NCBI GenBank assembly: GCA_035578175.1
Contig: JAQMRL010000003.1
Span: 95,029,969-95,093,968 of the forward strand
From: Catonia carolina
Taxonomy: Eukaryota > Arthropoda > Insecta > Hemiptera > Achilidae
Reading direction: 5' to 3'
DNA: 64,000 bases
Shown: positions 34,379-46,610 of the stretch, in pieces
Numbering within the stretch: position 1 is the stretch's first letter
Layout of the letters: every line of letters starts with the position of its first letter
The notes under the pieces: model-generated
Database searches by the model: none
What the model was told of the DNA's origin: nothing
Seen by the model: only the letters and a program-made list of their open reading frames with translations
Translations under genes and position numbers: made by a program

Positions 34379-34390
34379 TGGCGCCCAACA
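34379..34390 (+). other. tRNA primer-binding site (lysine-type)
   Basis: TGGCGCCCAACA is the standard complement of a tRNA-Lys 3' end used to prime reverse transcription in many LTR elements. It lies just after the putative LTR. Confidence 0.6.
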
Positions 34391-35438
34391 ATTTTTAGTA
34401 ACTATTTTTTAGTTCACATTTAAGAGTTTTGCCACTGGACGAAGTCAATGGTAGTGCAATTAGCAATAAGTTATAAGCCGAATGGTTCAAGGGGTGTTTT
34501 TCGTCCGAAGGAAAGGTGGTTTCCGGAACTGGCAGTACTACCTAACTCATGAAAAGACGAAGAAGATTTATGAAAGTAATCGAGTATTTTTTTTAATTAT
34601 AAAATATCATAAAATATTTGAAAAGTATTAAACGGTAATTCGTCTCATGGGTGTAATAAAATACAAAACACGTATTTATAACAGTAAAGAAATACAATAA
34701 CATGCTCTCATAAATAATATACTATATTTATTTGAAAAATGATACAGAAATATTTCAAGATTCCAACAGTTGTGATTTGAAAAATAATAATTCCGATTCC
34801 GACACAATAATAAAAGTTTCCGTCAGTTTATATAAATGGAGTGTACTAAAACTCAATCTTTAACAAAATGATACCATGTCATAAATAACACTAGAGATAG
34901 GTAAAGTGAACGAAACGAAAGGGGTCGTACAGCTTACTTAATGTTACTTGAAACAACTTTTAAGAACAGTTATTGAAAGCAGTCCGCGTAGTTTTATCGT
35001 TTATGGAAGTCAATACTATACAGAAAGTTGGACACACGTGAGTGGAATTGTAAGCTTTAAAAAAGCTCCAACTTAGCTAGAGAGAAGTGAAGTTTCGGTG
35101 AATTAGGATTAGCTGACTTTGAAGCAAGACTTCCAAGATCCAATGTTGTAGAAGTTTCATGCGTATGCCTTACCTTACCTTTTTCTTTGTAAGAACAACT
35201 AAAGATTCTGTTCTGTTCAAAGAGCATTATAATGTGTTATGAGAAAATACGGAGAAAGCCTAAGTACGTGTAGGTTCCGCCGTTAGATATACCTGCAATA
35301 ACAGTAATCAATAAATCCTGTTACACCTATCCTATTAAACTATTTGTATAACATTCAGTAAATCTCAGAACAAAAACAACAACACAAAAATTAAAAAATA
35401 AAATCAATCATGAGTAACTCGTGTATAAACGTTTTTAT
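34391..35438. other. Spacer, possibly LTR-element leader then AT-rich DNA
   Basis: The first 150-200 bases could be untranslated leader of the LTR remnant. No gag motif was seen, and nothing else was recognised. Confidence 0.35.
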
Positions 35439-35828
35439 TGTTGTTTAGGTCAACAGCCGAAAGGCTGGTTTGAACCTCTAGAGGTTTTAGTAAGTACAAA
35501 GAGAAGTGATGTGGTTTACGCTCGCCTTCCTCACTGAGTTGAAATAGTATGCTTACCAGCATGCCAGGCCCTCCAAAAAGCATCTACTCTGCACCCTGAA
35601 AATGACACCTTCACTTCATTCACCACAGGGTCTGGGTGTATAATGAAATAATTATTTTCAGAGAAGGTAACTCTGACTAGTGTCTTTTACACGTCTACCT
35701 CTTCTGTTCTTAAATAATTTAGTCATACAATTGGCTGACTACGTGATAAGAAATAGACCTATTTTTGTACCTTTGGAACTAGCAGATCGAATGCAAATTA
35801 TTTAACACTCCACCTGCCTGTTATAGAC
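35439..35828 (-). mobile_element. S1 SINE-like repeat, copy 3
   Basis: Reverse orientation, well preserved: the plus strand shows TTGTTGTTTAGGTCAACAGC, CGAAAGGCTGGTTTGAACCT, CTCTTCTGTTCTTAAAT and CACTCCACCTGCCTGTTAT. In this copy the end hairpin is AGCC-GAAA-GGCT. Confidence 0.8.
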
Positions 35829-36348
35829 TTATTTGTGTCTGTTTATTGTATTACAACATATGAGCAGCTGGTGATGGTGTTACAAAAATAACAAAAACTA
35901 TATGAGAAAGCACACCACCACCGATGAAACTTCGCGTTTTTAATTACTGTTGTATTAGTGTTATTAATTAGTATTAATTAATACTAATAATACTATTATT
36001 TTTATGTTGTAGTTTGTCTCTGAACCTACGTTGCAATTTTGTAGCTGCTTAAATAAAATTTTTTGATCATTCTTGTTTCTATTTTTGTTTCGTTTTTTTG
36101 TCATATAGTAAACTTCGATTCTTTGACACTCTATATACTTCGATACGGCTCGTGGCAAAGTGACATGACATAGTGTAAGTAGCGATCCAGCAGGCAGGTC
36201 AGCTCCTTCACTTTCTCTTCATCTCCATACCCTTCCGTTGTCCTAGAGTACAGTATTGTACAGAAGGGCACGTCAATTTGTTTGTATTTATTAAAGTCAT
36301 GGAATTTTCATACTAAAATCGCCATTTTAATGCTTCATATATATTATA
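35829..36348. other. Intergenic DNA with a TTAATTAGTATTAATTAATA palindromic tract
   Basis: An AT-only palindromic tract lies near 35963-35995. No gene was identified. Confidence 0.35.
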
Positions 36349-37176
36349 ACTAGCGGGTCCCGCGTGGCTTCGCCCACGCAAACTTAAACAAAGAATCAGT
36401 TGTTTAAGTATAGCCTACTCTCTGTATTTCTTATGGGAGGGTATTTTTGCGAATTCTACCATTTAAAATAAAAATTTTGCAAAATCCTTTCTTAGCAACA
36501 GCTTAGAAAACTTAAAATGATCTATAAATCAGGACATCTCTTTTTATATAATAGGTAGCGCCCCGTCGTGGCTTCGCCCATGCAATTTTAAGGCTATGAT
36601 TCAGTATTTTAATTCGCTAATGACTTACATCACAAATATAATTTTTTTTTGGAATTAAGTATAAAGAACAACAATTCAACAATTACGACAATTCTAGAAT
36701 TAATTCTGGTTAAAATGTAAATCCAGTGTTAGGTCAAAAGATTAAACACTACGTACAGTACAACATCCGGAGTGACAAAAGTAAAACATAGATTAAAATC
36801 GTTGTTAAAGTCAATTTAACTTCTGGGAAAATAGCTAGTTTTGTAATTGATCTGCTATTTACGTACGATAAGAATGTATAATTATACTGGATGCTACGGA
36901 ATATGCTATGGAGGGGGTAAATGTGTGTCGGAGAACAACCAGTACTTAAGCGTAGCGCTTCGCGCTCATTCCGCATCCTCGCATCAGTAGGGGGGAATTT
37001 TTGCAATTTCTTCCCTTTAAAATCAAAATTTTGCAAAATCCTTTCTTAGTGCGTGCATACACAACATAACAAGGCTAACTTCCAAATTTCAAGTCTTTAG
37101 CGTCAGTAGTTTCGGCTGTGCGTTGATCTATAAATGAATCACCCAGGACATGTTGTCCTTTTATATAATATATATG
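36349..37176 (+). repeat. Two adjacent copies of a dispersed repeat with GTGGCTTCGCCCACGC head
   Basis: Copy 1 (36349-36552) and copy 2 (36553-37176) share a head (TAGCG..CCCCG/CCCGCGTGGCTTCGCCC), an ATTTTGCAAAATCCTTTCTT core and a GATCTATAAATSAG..AGGACAT..TTTTATATAATA end. Copy 1 has internal deletions. The pattern resembles a widespread unclassified arthropod repeat that ends in a TA-rich tract. The short head may be foldable (GGCTTCGCCC). Confidence 0.6.
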
Positions 37177-37183
37177 CCATATG

Positions 37184-37250
37184 CTTTGGATAGTTCGATA
37201 TTTCGATACTTTGACAACCTCTAAGTCCAAAAAGTGTCGAACTATCCAAG
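37184..37250. repeat. 14-bp inverted repeat, 67-bp span
   Basis: CTTTGGATAGTTCGA at 37184-37198 is mirrored by TCGAACTATCCAAG at 37237-37250, with one extra T on the left. It may be a tiny MITE or a chance hairpin. Confidence 0.5.
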
Positions 37251-37830
37251 TTCTACATATTATTTGCAATCAGTTTTGAAAATAAACTATAAAAAATATC
37301 TTCTGAGTTAAAAAAACACATTGAGGTCTCATTAGCCTGAGCACCTCTTATTATATTAATTATTCATTTTTAAAAGAGAAAATTAGCCTACTATAATTAT
37401 ACAAAATGTTCACATTATAAAATATGGAATACTTTTCACTAGAATTTGTATGCTAATTTAAACTCTTTAACACAAGTATAAAACAAGATAGCGTTTGAAG
37501 CGATTATTGTTTCATTTGCCACAATAAATATAAAAAACTCTGCTATCACAAATAAGAAATTTTAATTACATGTAACCCCTCTCGTACCAAACTATTCCTG
37601 TCGTACTAGGGGAATACCAAGTACTACTGTTATGCGTGAAGAAATAACTCAGCTGCTGTTGAAAATACAAAAAAATAGCACGAGGGAAGAGTGTAGAACA
37701 TTTTAGTTAAAATATGTGCAAGACCGGTATGATTGCTGCTCCCTTACGGAACTGTTTCGGGTAGCTATGTCAGATGTAAAAGTGATTGCCAACATCTAAT
37801 TAGATAAGGTAACGCAACCAAAAAAATAAA
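37251..37830. other. AT-rich spacer, nothing recognised
   Basis: No supported feature. Confidence 0.4.
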
Positions 37831-38755
37831 ACTGGTGTGAATCACTCACACGACTTTCTCTTGCCAATGCCAATAATTAACAATATAACCTAACATTAGT
37901 ATTAAAACATTAGAAATAAATAAAAAAACTAACCTCAAAAAACTTAACCTTATTTTAATCATGAATGAATGATGCAAAACTAAAACCAACCTTAATTTGG
38001 CTTAATAATACGAAAATCATTCTTTCACGCTAACCTAGGCTCTGAAGAGAAAAATGCTCTAAATAAAAATAATTATAGATCTTTTAATTTCCTATAAATT
38101 TGATTATATGCACTTTTGTCGTGAAATGCATACTAAGGCTGAAATCTTCAAAAGAATCTATTTTTTCAGATTTTCATGAAAAAAAATCACTAATTACCGC
38201 CTAAACTAAGCGTTATACAAAGAAAATATTTGAAATAAAAGTTGTAGGACTTTAAATTTTCTACAACTTTAATAATATTTTTTTGCGCTAAAATGCATAT
38301 TAACGCCGCAACCTTAAAAACGCCATTTTGTTCTACGAAAGCACTGCCTCCTCAAGAATGTCAGCAGACATGGCACCTACCCTATCTTGAAGAGCATAAA
38401 ACATGTAGTAACTGAGGCGATTTAAAAAAATGTAAGAGCCGTTTTTGAGGATATTGCAGAAAGATAAAAATTACACAAATAAACTACTACTTCCGGTTGA
38501 CCGATTTTGATGAAAATGTTCTTGTCGGGTTCTCTAGTGGTACCTAACTTAAGTTTTAACTTTGTCGAATGTTCCGTTCTTGAGATATTTTGTTCACAGA
38601 CACACACACTCACAGACCAATCGTTAAACACATGTTTTTTGGGGGGGTTCAGGGGTTCTGAAAACGTGTATATCCGGTGAAAACTCGATTTCGAAAAATC
38701 GACATGAAAAAAATACATTTCTTCTTATATATTCATGTAGGCAGGAGAAAGTAAT
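37831..38755 (+). mobile_element. M1 interspersed repeat, copy B (full length)
   Basis: Colinear with copy A from ACTGGTGTGAATCACTCACA to GGCAGGAGAAAGTAAT. The subterminal inverted repeat is ACTTTCTCTTGCC against GGCAGGAGAAAGT (one mismatch). The two internal modules, the CAGCAGACATGGCACCTACC block and the CACACACACTCACAGACC tract are all present. No ORF of note. Confidence 0.75.
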
Positions 38756-39659
38756 AGTGTGCTTTCTAGATGTTTTACTTTTCTGTAGAGGAAAACTTTG
38801 ATTCTTCGAGTAACAAATTAATTATATTGTACAAAATAATAATAAACATCTACAAAAGAAACTATTAAATTTATCACGCTCCATCTAATACAACTTGACC
38901 TACTTATACTAATAAATCAACCTAATTTTAAGTATAAAATGTAGTCATTACTCTTTATAAAAATTGAGAACAATACAAAAACAAACGATAATGGTATAAA
39001 AAAGACAAATCGATAAAATATATTATATTTATAAAATATAATGATAAGAAAAAAGATATAATAATTTTCCTTTAACTTTTAATCACACACCTTAACGATC
39101 TAAAGAAGCAAAGAAAGGTAAGTAAGAAAAAAGAAAACTAAGTTTTATAAAAGTTAAAGAATAACGTCATTAAGAAAAATGTAGGCGGTATGGCGTTTGC
39201 GGCGTTAAATAGAGCAGATATCTTGTAGATATTCAGCCACGTGAAAGAAAGCTTGCTTGCTCTTGCAACACAGCAAAAGAGATTTGTAAATGAAGTGGAA
39301 AATAAATCGGTTAGCATTAGATTGCGCCCACAATCACGTGATCATTATTGTAAACGTTAATCGATAATAAACTCATCCAAATTCAGATCCCCTTTATTCC
39401 CTACCTCCCTCATCCAATATTTGTTGTTCATTAAGTTAACCTCTAAACCCATACTACACTGTGCAATTTACGAATAACTGATATGAAATTCAGTAATGGC
39501 ATTGGTGGAATTACTCGTTAAGAATTTCATTCTTTTTTTCTTAGTATTCCGTAACTTAAATATTCGGTTTTAACTATGCCACAGTAAAAAGAAATAAACA
39601 ACAGATCTTTCGGGAAATTTGAGTTTAAATATTACTACATTATATTTAATTACATCTAC
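38756..39659. other. AT-rich spacer, nothing recognised
   Basis: No supported feature. Confidence 0.4.
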
Positions 39660-39692
39660 TGTCGTTTAGATCAGCCAAAAGGTTGATCAAAC

Positions 39693-39700
39693 CTCTAGAG
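39693..39700. repeat. 8-bp target-site duplication, left
   Basis: CTCTAGAG, identical to 40529-40536. Eight bases with T at position 2 and A at position 7 fits hAT insertion. Confidence 0.9.
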
Positions 39701-40528
39701 CAGTGATTTTCAACCTAGGGGTTGCGACCCCCATGGGGGTCGTGGTGATAATAAAGGGGGGTCGCAAAACAATAATGAAATCATTTAATCATTTTATGAA
39801 AAAAAAATTATTATAAACTTTATTTAATATGAACCTTGTCTTCTTAGATGCACTGGATGTAGATGGCTCACATCGCTTTACCACAAATTTATCCATTTCG
39901 GATAAGAAATTTTAAAAAAATTCGGTTTCACGGTTAACTTCAATCGCACCACTAAAAATAAAAGCACCAGACTCACGCTTTGGATTCGAGACAACTGAAA
40001 TTGTGCGATCGCCAGCGCCATTTAAATACTAGTCACAGCACGACTTATTCAAACACGTCCATTATGCATGTTTAAACATTCTTTCACAGTGAGTATTATA
40101 GAAGGAGATTAAATTATAAAGAGCACGTACACATCAAGTTGGAACTTGTAAATTGCTCATGAGTGTGCACATCATACATGCATGTTCATACACGTCGCTA
40201 CTGCATAAGTGTGCGTGCGTGTGCGTGTGCGTGTGCGTGCGTGCGTGCGTGCGTGCGTGTGTGTGTGTGTGTGCGTGTGTGTGTGAACAAAATATCTCAA
40301 GAACGGAACATCGTACAAACTTGAAACTTAACTTAGGTACTACTACCGGACCCGACATTAACATTTCCATCAACATCGGTCAACCGGAAGTAGTAGTTTA
40401 TTCGTGTCATTTTTGCGAGTTTCTCGAAAACGGCTCCTACGATTATTATCGGGAGGGGGGTCGCGAAATTAATTTTATTTATTTTTACTATTTGGGAGTC
40501 ACGGAGCAAAAGAGGTTGCGAATCACTG
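39701..40528. mobile_element. Non-autonomous hAT-type DNA transposon, nested in S1
   Basis: 828 bp. The left end CAGTGATTTTCAACCTAGGG and the right end, read inverted, CAGTGATTCGCAACCTCTTT share a 16-bp terminal inverted repeat with two mismatches, of the CAGNG...CAACC type usual for hAT. It has an 8-bp palindromic target duplication CTCTAGAG. Just inside both ends lie GGGGGTCGC-type blocks. The middle holds a GT-rich microsatellite (40209-40285) and a minus-strand fragment of M1 (about 40278-40445: AACAAAATATCTCAAGAACG, GACCCGACATTAACATTTCC). No transposase. A 181-codon open frame across the microsatellite is an artefact of repeat coding. Confidence 0.88.
40209..40285 (+). repeat. (GT)n/(GCGT)n microsatellite
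   Basis: A mixed GTGC/GTGT run of about 77 bases. It occupies the position of the short CA tract in M1, so it probably expanded from that tract after M1 sequence was captured. Confidence 0.92.
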
Positions 40529-40536
40529 CTCTAGAG
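40529..40536. repeat. 8-bp target-site duplication, right
   Basis: CTCTAGAG, matching 39693-39700. Confidence 0.9.
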
Positions 40537-40882
40537 GCTTTACTAAGTAAAACAAAGAGTGAAGTGGTTTACAGTTGCCTACCTCTCAGAGTAAAAAAGT
40601 ATGCTTATCAGCATGCCAGACCCTGTGAAAAGCATCTACTTTCCACCCTGCAAATGACACTTTCATATCTTTCATCACACGGTCTGGCTGTAAAATAATT
40701 AAAATTTATCACTTTCAGAGAAGATAACTTTGACTAGTGTCTTTTACACCTCTACATCTTCTGTTTCAAATGATTCAATCATATAATTGACCATTTAATA
40801 AGAAAGAGAACCATCTTTTGTAGCCGTGGAACTAGCAGATCGAATGCAAATAATTTAACACTCCACCTGCCTGTTATGGGCA

Positions 40883-43186
40883 AATATTACATCTACAACA
40901 TTTTTTATTATTCTCATGGCATAACAAAACCGCTAATGAACGAATTAAGAAAGTCAAGATGGATGTTTAAAAGATCAGTTAACACCAGGAGATCTAAAAA
41001 AATACAGACGTATTGAATATTGATATTAAAAAGTTACAAATTGTTCATTATAATGAAATTGAACGCCCGAAGGCTAAATGGAGTGATGAATGTAAAAAAT
41101 TAAAGAATATTGGCTAAGAAATAAAACAGAAATTATAAGCAAACGTTATTTTCATAGTTATTTCTATACCGGAAGGAAACAAAGAAAAAATTAAATCGCC
41201 AAAATATTTTCAAAGGATATAATTTACTAGCAATATCCGGTACTTATTCCAATCCTAAGTAGAGAACAGTAAATAAACTCGTATATTACTTTTCCCGGTT
41301 TCATTTCACTCATTACTTTTTGTATGAGTCATTTTAAGAATATTAATACCGATCTTCATAATCACAACTCTTCGAAAAACTGTAAAAATAATATTTATAT
41401 TTTTAGAGTAGTTCCCTTTCTAACCGTGTAGCAAATAATGCAACGTTTTTACTACATGGATAATAAATAAAAATTGCAAAACATAACTTAGCCAAAGATT
41501 ATATTTATTGTGTAAATATATTTTAATCAACTTTTCCGTTCGCTGGTACGACACGGAGAGACGATGTCTTACATTGTTGGTGTAAAGTCAATTTTAATTT
41601 AGTTATTTGAAAATTTTAAAATACAATGTTTTGGGAATTATTTTAAAAAAATAAATAAAACGTTATAAGATAGTAATAATCTTTTGAATTAGGTAGCAGT
41701 AGAGACGAAGAAACGGCCGCTCCTCTTTGAGACAGCAGCGAAGGCTTCCCCGACCGACTTTTGAGCTACACCCAGTGGTAACAGATTAGTGAAGAGTGAG
41801 TGTTTTAATAAGTCAGTGAGGGATTTTAAATCCGTACATATAAACGAACTAAACGAGATATTTTCATGAAAATCATAGTTGTACAATGATCTGTGGAAAA
41901 AGTTGACTTTACATTTTTATAATGAAGTTCGACATTGAAGACAATCTAAGAATTTGCAGTGATTTAAAAACCCACCACCTAATAAAGCTGTATTTATAAA
42001 AATTGTAACTTTATACATAACGGTTACGTATGCTACATTTTGTAATATCAAAAACTTCTTAAAGCCAAATATTTTTCATTAGATAAAAAAACTTGTTTAT
42101 TTTACATACAACGAAGCACTACAACAACTGTCGTGAACATAAAGTTCATGATTGATTACATTAGTGCATCATCAATCAAGAACAACATAACTGCATCGAT
42201 TACAATTTGATAATTAAAAGTATATACAATAACTTAAGGATCAAACTGACATGGATGTGTGATGTGTTTACAAGTAATCGGTAATAATTAACAGAAACGT
42301 TTTGCCGCACAAGCACAGTAAGCTTTGCAACAATATCTATTATGCAAGATGAATGGGGGTTTTGGTTCACTCTTGACCCCCACGACCGCGACCATCACAG
42401 TACCGCACATCAGTTCAGTTGAAAAGCCTTTGAGAGAGAGACAAGAGGGCTGTTGGCTGGTTGTTTCCAGTGAGGCACACCATGCTATGTTCTATATATA
42501 TTATATAATACTACAACTACGCACACAAACGTCTCTCTATTCGTATAAATACAACTACTACACACTCCTCTTAATTTTGTAAATGTGTTCTGTCTGATAA
42601 TACAATGAATACATCCTAAATTAATGATTATCGACAAATAAAACTAGATAACGATACAATTTGTTGTTGCTGAAACAATTTCAACAACTTTCAAATTGAT
42701 TTACAATAAATATCTCCTGGTTGTTGTATTTTCATACTGAAGTAGCGATAAACAATTCACAAAGGTTAATTTAATTAAACGTTACTAGTTGTATAACCAC
42801 AAAATTTATGCTCCCACTTCGACAGAGTTGATCAGATGATTTAGCTCGTCAATTATGCTATAATATTAATCACTTAATTATTGGAATTAATTATAAATAT
42901 AAAATAAACACTGTTTAATGAAATTTTTGTATATTTTAACGTAGGTCAATTTTTAAATCATTTAAATAAGAAAAATATTAACAGAAATAGGCGTAAACAT
43001 TTTTTTCTTGCTTTACTAGGTCAGTAGTTTTCACAATAAAAATTTGTTATTTACATACAAGTTGAATTTGACCAACAGAATCAAGCTCCAGTTCGATTCC
43101 TAGAAATTACACTGGAAGGCATAATTTTTTTTTGTGTTCCAAATATCTCTGTACGAGTATCTTTGACGTATAACCTACGTCTACGT
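40883..43186. other. Intergenic DNA, nothing recognised
   Basis: Two small GC-richer islands (41695-41790 and 42340-42490) stand out from the AT-rich surroundings. Open frames of 65 and 85 codons there show no motif and lack homology I can recognise. Confidence 0.35.
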
Positions 43187-43252
43187 CCGTAACGGGAAGG
43201 TGGAGTGCTAAATTAATTGCACTCGATCTGTTTGTTTTAGGACTATGTTTCA
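43187..43252 (+). mobile_element. S1 5' fragment
   Basis: Only the first 65 or so bases of S1 (CGTAACGGGAAGGTGGAGTG, TAATTGCACTCGATCTGTTT), then an abrupt switch to repeat R3. Confidence 0.6.
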
Positions 43253-43347
43253 GGAAATATAAAAATGTGGTAATGATCTATTGCAATATATAAATACGAC
43301 CTACATACTTATTAAAATATTGGTCAAATATCAGAACACTTTTTCAA
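43252..43347 (+). repeat. Dispersed repeat R3, copy 1
   Basis: AATGTGGTAATGATCTATT, GACCTACATACTTATTAAAA and GGTCAAATATCAGAACACTT match the stretch at 63908-64000. In the second copy GACCTACAT and ATGTAGGTC form an inverted pair. Confidence 0.65.
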
Positions 43348-43548
43348 TCTGATATTATGTAATTCCATTAAATTTTCTTTCTGCATAGCTTTTATAGTCA
43401 TGTTATAAACAAGTGGGTAAAGATCCTAATGTAATTTGTATAATGTAGATAATACTATTTTTAACAATTTAATGTAAGATAGCATTGAAACTAGGACTTA
43501 ATATGAAACAAAAGATAATTTAATTAATATTCAACATAAGACAAACGG

Positions 43549-43943
43549 TTGCCCATAACGGGCAGGTGGAGTGTTAAATTAATTGCACTCGAACTGTTTC
43601 TTTCAAGGCTACAAAAATAGTTCTGTTTCTTATCACATGGTCAGCCATTTATTTTTGACTGAACTATTTAAGAACAGAAGAGATAGAGATGTAAAAGACA
43701 CTAGTAAGAGTTATCTCCTCTGAGAGTAATGAATTTCACTATACAGCCAGACCCTATGGTGAATGAAATGAAGGTGTCATTTGCAGGGTGGAAAGTAGGT
43801 GTTTTTCAGAGAGCCTGGCATGCTGATAAGCATTCTCTTTCGACTCAGTGAGGAAGAAAATAGTAAACCACCTCACTCCTCGTTTGTACTTAGTAAAACC
43901 ACTAGAGGTTCAAATCAGCCTTTCCCCTGATGACCTTAACAAC
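43549..43943 (+). mobile_element. S1 SINE-like repeat, copy 5 (best 5' end)
   Basis: Starts TTGCCCATAACGGGCAGG, with a GCCC-ATAAC-GGGC hairpin, and continues GTGGAGTGTTAAATTAATTG, CTTATCACATGGTCAGCCAT and GAGTTATCTCCTCTGAGAGT to GTTCAAATCAGCCTTTCCCC and a short AAC tail. It is complete and only lightly diverged. Confidence 0.8.
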
Positions 43944-46218
43944 AGCTACCTACGTATACATATCCAAATATCTCTGCATGTCAAAAATTGACGTATCATT
44001 GATCTGTACACCAATATTAAATTTTATTTTTCTGTAACGTTGAAATTTTGGTTGGCAGTGGCAGGCTTACGCCTGCAAGTTTTCGAAATAAGGGCTGGCA
44101 CTTTTTGTACACCCTTATTCAAATTAAATGTCACTTTAGATCAAACTTTTAAATATTGTTTCTGTTTTTAATTTTTAAATATGTTTCAGCACTGAAAGGG
44201 TTAAACGGTGTCTCTCGCGCGGCCGAGCCCTACTGCTACTAGTCAGCTGCTAGAAGCAGTACAGCTGCTACTAGTCTAACTAAAAACATCGTCCGCGTTG
44301 GTGTACTCTCACTACGTAAATTCGAAATTGAAAATAACATTCTATGAAAGATAGATATAGGCTTTATGCAAAACTACCATTTAAAATTAAGTTTTTAAAA
44401 TTGTTCAGATAAGTGGATAACTTACACGTCTATTTAATTAATGTAATGTGTACGATGTTTGTAGAAATGTACGATAATGACCCCGCACTTCTACCCACTC
44501 CATCACGGTGTTCTCAAGGTCAACGCTACCACTAAAACTCACGAACTGTAATTTATTGTGCTTAACACTTTCAGTGCTAAAGACTCGCCTAGCGGGTCAT
44601 GGGTAAGTGGTAAAGCCAGGATGCCGTCTCACCTGGCGCGTTTTGTTTTGATATCATTTTAAGTAATTCCGGAGGGACACCGCCTGTCGCATATCAGTTT
44701 GTTGCTATTGTATAGCTCTCAGAAATGGTTTTTCTTTGCAGTTCGTTTTTGAATTTTCGTCATACGATCTTCTACACTCGTAGCCATAGTATACTCGTTT
44801 AGTATTTTTAACGGGTAAATCGTAAAAGTAAATGGAAAAATTCAAACAAGAAGTACATTTTTATTATAACAGGCGAAAAAAACCTAGAAATTGAATTGTT
44901 TACTTTTATGTTATTAGCAAACTTAAATCCATGCATAGGTCCCAAATAAAATAAATCTGTAACAACGTTAGTAATATAACTTGGTAGTCCCTACATAAAG
45001 TAAGCGAAGAACACGCTGCACGAGTAATCAGCCCAAAGGGAGAGACACCTCATAATTGCTCAGCATTGAATTTGTAAATATATAATTATTTGTTTTGTAA
45101 TTTTAAACGATAGTTTGTAAATTATTTATTTTACCCAGAAACGAAAAATTTATCTACGAAGAATTTATCACGAAACGGGTCTTAGCGATAAGTCTGTATT
45201 ATTTGTTTATCAGTAAGTTGACATATCTATTCCCTACTATTATAAAGGCGCTAATGTCCTAGTTTCTCGTTTCATATTTGTTCAGTAACAATGAATGTTA
45301 TGAAAAAAGTAGTCAGCTAGGTGAAATGAAAGTTTAAAAGGAAAACAGTGTAGCTGTTGAAAAGTAAGATGATTTTTAAGTCGGAAAAAGGAAGTAGAAT
45401 GGGAAGGAGGGGAATTACGGTAAGTTGATGGCATAAGAAGAAGAAGAGGTAGATGGAGTATATAAGAGAGAGACTGTGAGAGAGAGAAAATAGAGAAATG
45501 CACGCACTAAGCTAGTGGGTGGTAGTAAGTAATGAATATGCATAATGAGTGAAAGCACCACTTAAGGGAGATGCTATATGGGTAGGAGGTGGGGATATCT
45601 CTGAAACTCCTCCCTTTATAAATCCCTCCCCACAACGAATTTTCTCTCTCTCTCTCTCTCTCGCTCTCTCTCTCTCTACCCAACCACACCAATGGATGCA
45701 GTTTGAGACCGACCATAGTGATTTAATTCTAGGACGAGTTAGTTCCGCTACTATTCCTATTGGTATTATTACCTTATTCCTGCATTATTCAATTATATAC
45801 GAAACAAAACAAACTTTATCTTCTATAACTAATTACTTTTGAGTTTTTTTTATTTTTTCGGAATTCAATTCAGACACAAATTAGAAACAGCACACGTAAA
45901 CCATATTGTTTAATGAGATACGGACTACAGGATGTTCCTTGATCCGTACAAATTATAAAATATAATAAAATACTTATCTAATGAATTGGCATTAAATTTT
46001 AGATATACGATCATGCTAGCCATCCCTGTTCGCCACAATACGCACGCAACAAGAGCTTGTATGTTTTTGGTTTTGTGTCCGTCACCAGCGGAATGATTCA
46101 GGCAGCTCGGACAAAACACTTAAATTTATTCCAATATTTTATACTTTACAGCAATAATTTAGCTGGTATAGTGTCAGTGTATGATTGAAAGTTTAGCATC
46201 AAAAGATTTTATGCTATT
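43944..46218. other. Intergenic DNA with possible piggyBac-type ends
   Basis: GCACTGAAAGGG-TTAA at 44189-44204 and TTAA-CACTTTCAGTGC at 44562-44577 look like TTAA-anchored termini facing outward, with a GC-rich stretch between them. No transposase. The remainder is AT-rich and featureless. Confidence 0.35.
45642..45678 (+). repeat. (CT)n microsatellite, one interruption
   Basis: A CT run of about 37 bases with a single CG step at 45662-45663. Confidence 0.95.
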
Positions 46219-46610
46219 ATTGTTTACGTCATCAACCGAAAGGGTGGTTTTAACTATAGGTTTTCCTAAGTAAAACAAGGAGTGAGGTGGTTTACTATTT
46301 CTTCCCTCACTGAGTAGAAAAGTTTGCTGATCAGCGTGCATGACCCTCTGAAAAGCAACTACTTTCCACCCAGCAAATGATATCTTCGCTTCATTCACCA
46401 CAGGGTCTGGTTGTATAATAAATGAAATTTATCACTCTCGGAGAATATAATTCTGACTAGTGTTTTTTGCACCTCTACCTTTTCTGTTCTTAAATGCTTC
46501 AGTCATATAATTGGCTCACCATGTGAGAAGAAAGAAAACTATTTTTTGTAGTCCTGGAACTAGCAGATCCAGTGAAAATAATTGAAGACTCCAACTGCCT
46601 GTTATGGACA
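46219..46610 (-). mobile_element. S1 SINE-like repeat, copy 6
   Basis: Plus strand: ATTGTTTACGTCATCAACCG, AAACAAGGAGTGAGGTGG, GATCAGCGTGCATGACCCTC, CTGACTAGTGTTTTTTGCAC and ACTGCCTGTTATGGACA. The copy is complete, with moderate drift; its end hairpin is the altered AACC-GAAA-GGGT. Confidence 0.78.

Larger units (their letters stand above)
39660..40882 (-). mobile_element. S1 SINE-like repeat, copy 4, split by a hAT-type element
   Basis: The S1 end lies at 39660-39700 (CGTTTAGATCAGCCAAAAGG, TTGATCAAACCTCTAGAG). The rest resumes at 40529 (CTCTAGAGGCTTTACTAAG) and continues to CCACCTGCCTGTTATGGGCA at 40882. Removing 39701-40528 and one CTCTAGAG restores the normal S1 order, which proves that the hAT-type insertion is younger than this copy. 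Confidence 0.85.

Noticed and set aside
40153..40698. 181-codon plus-strand open frame with alternating Cys-Val.
   Set aside because: It is produced by the GT/GCGT microsatellite and crosses the hAT-type and S1 boundaries.
41689..41886. GC-richer 65-codon minus-strand frame as an exon.
   Set aside because: No recognised domain, no flanking splice pattern that supports it.
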